A DNA stretch of 64,000 bases, taken from Roseibium limicola (GTDB taxonomy: Bacteria; Pseudomonadota; Alphaproteobacteria; Rhizobiales; Stappiaceae). The translations under genes and the position numbers were made by a program. Positions 60,196-64,000 of the stretch are shown here, in pieces. The stretch spans positions 186,001-250,000 of the forward strand of contig NZ_JAFLNF010000001.1 in the NCBI RefSeq assembly GCF_017313085.1. Reading direction: 5' to 3'. The notes beneath the pieces are model-generated. The model made no database searches. It had not been told where the DNA came from and saw only the letters and a list, made by a program, of their open reading frames with translations. Numbering within the stretch: the stretch's first letter is position 1; each line of letters opens with the position of its first letter.

Positions 60196-61713
60196 ATGCA
60201 CCAGCCCAGGAACATCCTCATTCTCATGGTCGATCAGCTGAACGGCACATTCTTTCCGGATGGCCCCGCTGAGTTTCTCCATGCACCAAACCTCAAGCGC
60301 CTGGCTGAGCGATCCACTCGCTTTCGCAATGCCTACACAGCTTCGCCCCTCTGTGCACCAGGCCGCGCCAGCTACATGTCGGGCCAGCTGCCACACCGCA
60401 CCCGTGTCTATGACAATGCTGCTGAATTTGCATCAGACATACCGACCTATGCGCACCATCTGCGCAGAGCCGGATACACAACGTGTCTGTCGGGCAAGAT
60501 GCATTTTGTCGGTCCTGACCAGATGCATGGGTTCGAAGAACGTCTCACCACCGACATCTATCCGGCCGACTTCGGCTGGACCCCAGACTACCGCAAGCCC
60601 GGCGAACGTATCGACTGGTGGTATCACAACATGGGGTCTGTCACCGGTTCCGGGGTCGCCGAGATTTCCAATCAGATGGAGTATGACGATGATGTCGCGT
60701 TTCAGGCCATTCGCAAGATCCACGACTATGGCCGAGGCAAGGACGAGCGTCCGTTCTGCCTGACTGTCAGCTTCACCCATCCGCATGATCCATATGTCGC
60801 GCGCAAGAAGTATTGGGATCTCTATAAGGACTGCGAGCACCTGCTACCGGAAATCCCGGCGATGGACTATGAGGCCCACGACCCACATTCCAAGCGGATC
60901 TTTGATGCCAACGACTGGCGCAGCTTCGACATCACCGAAGAAAACATCCGCAAGTCACGCCAGGCCTATTTCGCCAACATCTCTTATCTCGACGACAAGA
61001 TCGGGGAAATCCTTGATGCTCTCACAGCCATGGACCTCGACGAGAACACCTCGATCTTGCTGGTTTCCGATCACGGCGACATGCTCGGCGAGCGCGGTCT
61101 CTGGTTCAAGATGAGCTTCTTCGAAGGATCGTCCCGGGTGCCTCTGATGATTGCCGCGCCGCAAATGCCGGCAGGTTTGGTGGAAGCTCCGGTCAGCACC
61201 CTCGACGTTCTACCGACATTGGCCGAGCTTGCTGGCATCGACATGAGCGAAATCATGCCCTGGACGGACGGTGAAAGCTTGGTTCCTCTGGCCAATGGCA
61301 CCGTCCGCGAGACACCGGTACGGATGGAGTATGCTGCCGAGGCGTCCTACGCGCCTTTGGTCGGTCTGCGCCACGGGCCTTTCAAATACATCCATTGCGA
61401 CCTTGATCCACCATTGCTTTTCAACCTTGATCAGGACCCGCAAGAACTCAACAATCTGATCGGAGACCCGGCTCATCTTGAGGTCGCCACCCGTATGGCT
61501 GCGGATGTGGAACACACATGGGATATGAAAGCCTACGACGCCGACGTTCGTCAGAGCCAGGCGCGCCGTTGGGTGGTTTATGAAGCACTACGCAACGGCG
61601 CCTATTTCCCCTGGGACTACCAGCCGCTTCAAAAAGCTTCCGAACGCTACATGCGCAATCACATGGACCTGAACGACGTGGAACACCGCCAGAGGTATCC
61701 TCGCGGCGATTAA
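60196..61713 (+). CDS. betC: Choline-sulfatase BetC
   Basis: A 505-residue cytoplasmic sulfatase. ATG 60196 has 'ggag' five bases upstream; an ATG at 60151 lies over the palindrome and is less likely. 'RNILILMVDQLNGTFFPDGPAEFLHAPNLKRLAERS' opens the alkaline-phosphatase-like fold, with metal Asp near 12. The formylglycine signature is 'SPLCAPGRASYMSGQLP' near 54, with 'SGKMHFVGPDQMHGFEERLT', 'SFTHPHDPYVARKKYWDLY' and metal site 'LLVSDHGDMLGERGLWFKMSFFEG'. It splits choline-O-sulfate into choline and sulfate, feeding glycine-betaine synthesis. Confidence 0.94.
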   Translation: MHQPRNILILMVDQLNGTFFPDGPAEFLHAPNLKRLAERSTRFRNAYTASPLCAPGRASYMSGQLPHRTRVYDNAAEFASDIPTYAHHLRRAGYTTCLSGKMHFVGPDQMHGFEERLTTDIYPADFGWTPDYRKPGERIDWWYHNMGSVTGSGVAEISNQMEYDDDVAFQAIRKIHDYGRGKDERPFCLTVSFTHPHDPYVARKKYWDLYKDCEHLLPEIPAMDYEAHDPHSKRIFDANDWRSFDITEENIRKSRQAYFANISYLDDKIGEILDALTAMDLDENTSILLVSDHGDMLGERGLWFKMSFFEGSSRVPLMIAAPQMPAGLVEAPVSTLDVLPTLAELAGIDMSEIMPWTDGESLVPLANGTVRETPVRMEYAAEASYAPLVGLRHGPFKYIHCDLDPPLLFNLDQDPQELNNLIGDPAHLEVATRMAADVEHTWDMKAYDADVRQSQARRWVVYEALRNGAYFPWDYQPLQKASERYMRNHMDLNDVEHRQRYPRGD

Positions 61714-62048
61714 TCTTAGGGCACACTGTCTTTCAGCCCCAAAGCCAAGCCATGAAGCAAATTGTCTGCTGCCAAGCTTACATGTGCCCGGAATGCGGAA
61801 GTCCCCATTCCGGGCACACCTCCCCACGTCATCAACGTTCGGGCCCAGCATGACCGCTTCCAAATAGGTTATTTTACCTTACGTCAGCCTGAAAAATCAG
61901 CAAATTGACCAATGAAGCCTAAAAAATCGGCGAACTTTCAACGTTTTATCTTCGAAAGCTCCGAAACCTTTGGCGTTTCCTTTAGACTTTCAGCGCACCT
62001 TCTAAACCGGGAGAAGTCACACCTGTCTGCCGTAAGTGGGGAAGTAAA
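61714..62048. other. Gap between betC and chemoreceptor
   Basis: About 335 bases without a gene. It holds a perfect 13-bp hairpin (listed) and 'ggggaag' just before the GTG start at 62049. The AT-rich middle may contain the chemoreceptor promoter. Confidence 0.5.
61783..61818. repeat. Perfect 13-bp hairpin downstream of betC
   Basis: The arms tgtgcccggaatg (61783–61795) and cattccgggcaca (61806–61818) match fully around a 10-base loop. No T-run follows on either strand, so it is not a classic terminator, but it is the strongest stem in the gap and could protect the betC mRNA 3' end or end transcription with help. Confidence 0.65.
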
Positions 62049-64000
62049 GTGCTATTCAAACGAAAGTCACGCGAAGTAGCCGTCGCCAAGTCGCACACGC
62101 CACCCGCTGTCGCCCAGTCTGGCTCAAAAGGCAAGTTTCAGCTTTCAGTGAGAACTCAGTTTCTGGGTGGTCTGGGGATCATGTTCCTGTGTGCGGCCGG
62201 CGTAGGAGCCAGCGGACTTTTCGCGGCCAGCCAGGTGCAAAATACGGTCCGCACCGCAAAAGAGGCCAGCGAAATCCAGGGGCAGTTGCCCGGCTTGCTG
62301 ACGGACGTGAGCGACTTCGAACTGACCGGAACTCAAGCGTCAGCTGAAGCTGTCCGCACCAACATTTCCAAAATCACCAGTCAGACCGAAAACCTGGCGA
62401 TCATTTCGCCCGACCAGACCTCCAGTCTGGCGGACCTGACCAGCGGCCTGAACACCTCCTTTGAAAACCTCGCCAGAACACGGCAGGAACGGGATCAGGC
62501 CGTAGCCGACCTAAACACCTTGACCTCCAACTTGGTGACCCACGCCAACACTGCCTTTGACCGCATCGGCAAGTTGCTGGAACGACGCAAGGCCGTCGCT
62601 ATGGTCAACGAGGGAAGCCTGCACAAGCTGTCCGGTGTTGTTCCCCGCATGAGTAATCTGCGCGTTGGCGTCGTGATGTTGCAGAAGGACCTGCCCATTC
62701 TCGCCCTCCAGCCTGACGCCGCAATCGCCAAGACGGTTTTGGATCAGATCAGCCAGGTCGAGAAGGACGCCAAAGCCATTCGTCGTGCGGTAAAGACCGA
62801 TGAAACCAAGGCCCTGGTCAAGGAATTGCAGACAACCACAAAGTCCCTGACGAAGGCCATTGCAGCCCATTCCAAAGCAGGCACCTCGTCCGCAGATGCC
62901 AACATGTTTGCGCGCGAACTTGCAACTCTGTCAGGACATATCAAGCAGCTTGCCACGGCGGTCGGTACGCCGATGAAGGAAATGTCGATCGATCTCAAGT
63001 CCTTCAATGACGAAAGCTCTGCGCTCGCCTACCTCTCGACCAACACCCAGACCTTGGCGCGCAGTGCCTTTTCCATGAAGAGCCTCTACGCCAATTACCT
63101 CAAGCAGCAGAATGCGACGACCGCCGAAGAGCTGGCCCAAGAAGCAGCCCTGATCAGCACGGTTAGTGAAAACATGGCCACGACCAAGTCGGCGACGCAG
63201 GTTGTCACCCATGACAGGGAAGTCGAAAACGCCCTAAAGGAAGCTGTCACCCCGTTGCTCGAAACCGCCAATCTGGTGTCGCAACAGCTTGGGGGGACCT
63301 TCGCACGGGTGGCTGAAGTGGAAACCCATCTGCAGAACGCCGATGAAGCCTTTACCAGCGCCGTCACCGGTCTGGCCGAAACAGCCCGTTTGATCAGTTC
63401 TCGGTCCGGTGAACTCGCTGTCAACTCCGGCCAGAAGGCACAGATTGAGATCGTCGCAGCCTTGATTGCAGCAGTCGTCATCAGTGCGCTGCTGGCCTAC
63501 ATGCTCTCCCGCAGCATTATATCTCCCCTGCGCAGCCTGACCACCGCCATGGGCCTTCTCCGCGATGGGCAGACAGATCTGACAATCCCGGCAGAACACC
63601 GCCAGGATGAGATCGGCGACATGGCCCGCGCTGTCGGCACCTTCTGTAAGCGCGAACACGAGCGCCATCGTCTGGAAGCTGAACAACACAAAACCGATGC
63701 CGCAGCAACAGCGCGTCAGGCTCGGATCGATGCGCTGATCACGTCCTTCCGCAGTGACATTGAACAGGGACTTTCCAGCGTTTCCAGCAACATGTCTCAG
63801 CTGGAAGCCACAGCTGAGACGTTGAGTGGCATCGCCACCAGCACATCGTCCAAAAGCGAGGAAGTCTCTGGAGCCTCACAGGAGGCGACCAGCAACGTTC
63901 AGACCGTAGCTGCTGCCACCGAAGAGTTGACCGCCTCCGTGCAGGAAGTTGGGCGCCAGGTGCACGACACACTGGATCAGGTTGAAAAAGCCACCGGCGC
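62049..64000 (+). CDS. Methyl-accepting chemotaxis protein, 3' end outside window
   Basis: At least 650 residues, running off the window. The start is GTG 62049 ('ggggaag' upstream). Membrane helix 1 lies near 42–65 ('TQFLGGLGIMFLCAAGVGAS'), a long periplasmic helical sensor domain follows to about 465, then helix 2 ('IEIVAALIAAVVISALLAYM') near 467–487. The HAMP domain is 'SIISPLRSLTTAMGLLRDGQTDLTIP' to 'DEIGDMARAVGTFCKREHE' (490–545). The start of the signalling coiled coil follows, with 'VQTVAAATEELTASVQEVGRQV'. The periplasmic part is longer than in most MCPs, in the range of helical-bundle sensors. The ligand is unknown. Confidence 0.9.
   Translation, partial: MLFKRKSREVAVAKSHTPPAVAQSGSKGKFQLSVRTQFLGGLGIMFLCAAGVGASGLFAASQVQNTVRTAKEASEIQGQLPGLLTDVSDFELTGTQASAEAVRTNISKITSQTENLAIISPDQTSSLADLTSGLNTSFENLARTRQERDQAVADLNTLTSNLVTHANTAFDRIGKLLERRKAVAMVNEGSLHKLSGVVPRMSNLRVGVVMLQKDLPILALQPDAAIAKTVLDQISQVEKDAKAIRRAVKTDETKALVKELQTTTKSLTKAIAAHSKAGTSSADANMFARELATLSGHIKQLATAVGTPMKEMSIDLKSFNDESSALAYLSTNTQTLARSAFSMKSLYANYLKQQNATTAEELAQEAALISTVSENMATTKSATQVVTHDREVENALKEAVTPLLETANLVSQQLGGTFARVAEVETHLQNADEAFTSAVTGLAETARLISSRSGELAVNSGQKAQIEIVAALIAAVVISALLAYMLSRSIISPLRSLTTAMGLLRDGQTDLTIPAEHRQDEIGDMARAVGTFCKREHERHRLEAEQHKTDAAATARQARIDALITSFRSDIEQGLSSVSSNMSQLEATAETLSGIATSTSSKSEEVSGASQEATSNVQTVAAATEELTASVQEVGRQVHDTLDQVEKATG

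Overview
The window looks like chromosome from an alphaproteobacterium of the Hyphomicrobiales, probably a marine Stappiaceae-type organism (Roseibium/Labrenzia/Stappia-like). The signs are alphaproteobacterial families (DUF930, DUF992, DUF3775, an ELM1-family protein, a DUF1611 protein), the carA / yqeY / dnaG / rpoD and carB / greA neighbourhoods, a trxB–lsrB pair followed by tandem small-RNA signals, and a BetC-type choline sulfatase. The organism call is inference from gene content; no rRNA is present. Coding density is high, and most genes have a clear Shine-Dalgarno sequence or a translational overlap with the gene before.

Layout. 1–9.4 kb: a possible GH64-like protein, a PPOX-fold flavoprotein, the ABC-F factor EttA, a GFA-type zinc protein, an FAH-family enzyme, a GNAT acetyltransferase, a two-gene operon of paralogous FAD amine oxidases and a small membrane protein. 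9.4–16.4 kb: a copper ATPase with a cytochrome c' and a MerR-type promoter, a transglutaminase-like protein, then an AT-rich spacer packed with inverted repeats in front of a translationally coupled pair, a DUF1611 protein plus an ornithine/alanine-racemase-like PLP enzyme. 16.4–19.3 kb: RsgA, then a low-density patch with a C-terminal remnant of a phage/GTA DUF2793 protein, an orphan ORF and a CAU-anticodon tRNA. 19.8–27.6 kb: SIMPL protein, GNAT, a sarcosine-oxidase-like flavoenzyme, an NTF2-like protein, an ArsR / ArsP-type permease / transglutaminase operon with a palindromic operator, DoxX and an M20 amidohydrolase.

27.6–43.4 kb is the housekeeping core: DUF930/TonB-like protein, rpoD, dnaG (with an odd Gly-Asp-Tyr repeat tail), yqeY, carA, a regulator-rich AT-rich interval (MerR, AraC, XRE), carB and greA. 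43.4–50.4 kb: a single-domain response regulator divergent from a MASE1 histidine kinase, an Lrp regulator, an ELM1-family protein, trxB, an LsrB/VtlR-type LysR regulator and an intergenic region with two terminator-ended transcripts that look like AbcR-type sRNAs. 50.4–64 kb: msrP without an adjacent msrQ, small envelope proteins, aspartate aminotransferase, a PAS protein, several small membrane or secreted proteins, a DUF1624 membrane acyltransferase-like protein, a choline-kinase-like phosphotransferase, a SelW-family protein, choline sulfatase behind a BetI-like palindrome, and the start of a chemoreceptor that runs off the window.

The least explained parts are the DUF1611–racemase operon with its repeat-rich leader (a plausible D-amino-acid pathway), the tandem sRNA locus after lsrB, and the ArsR–permease–transglutaminase operon. 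All family assignments come from reading motifs and remembered family patterns; no database search was run.
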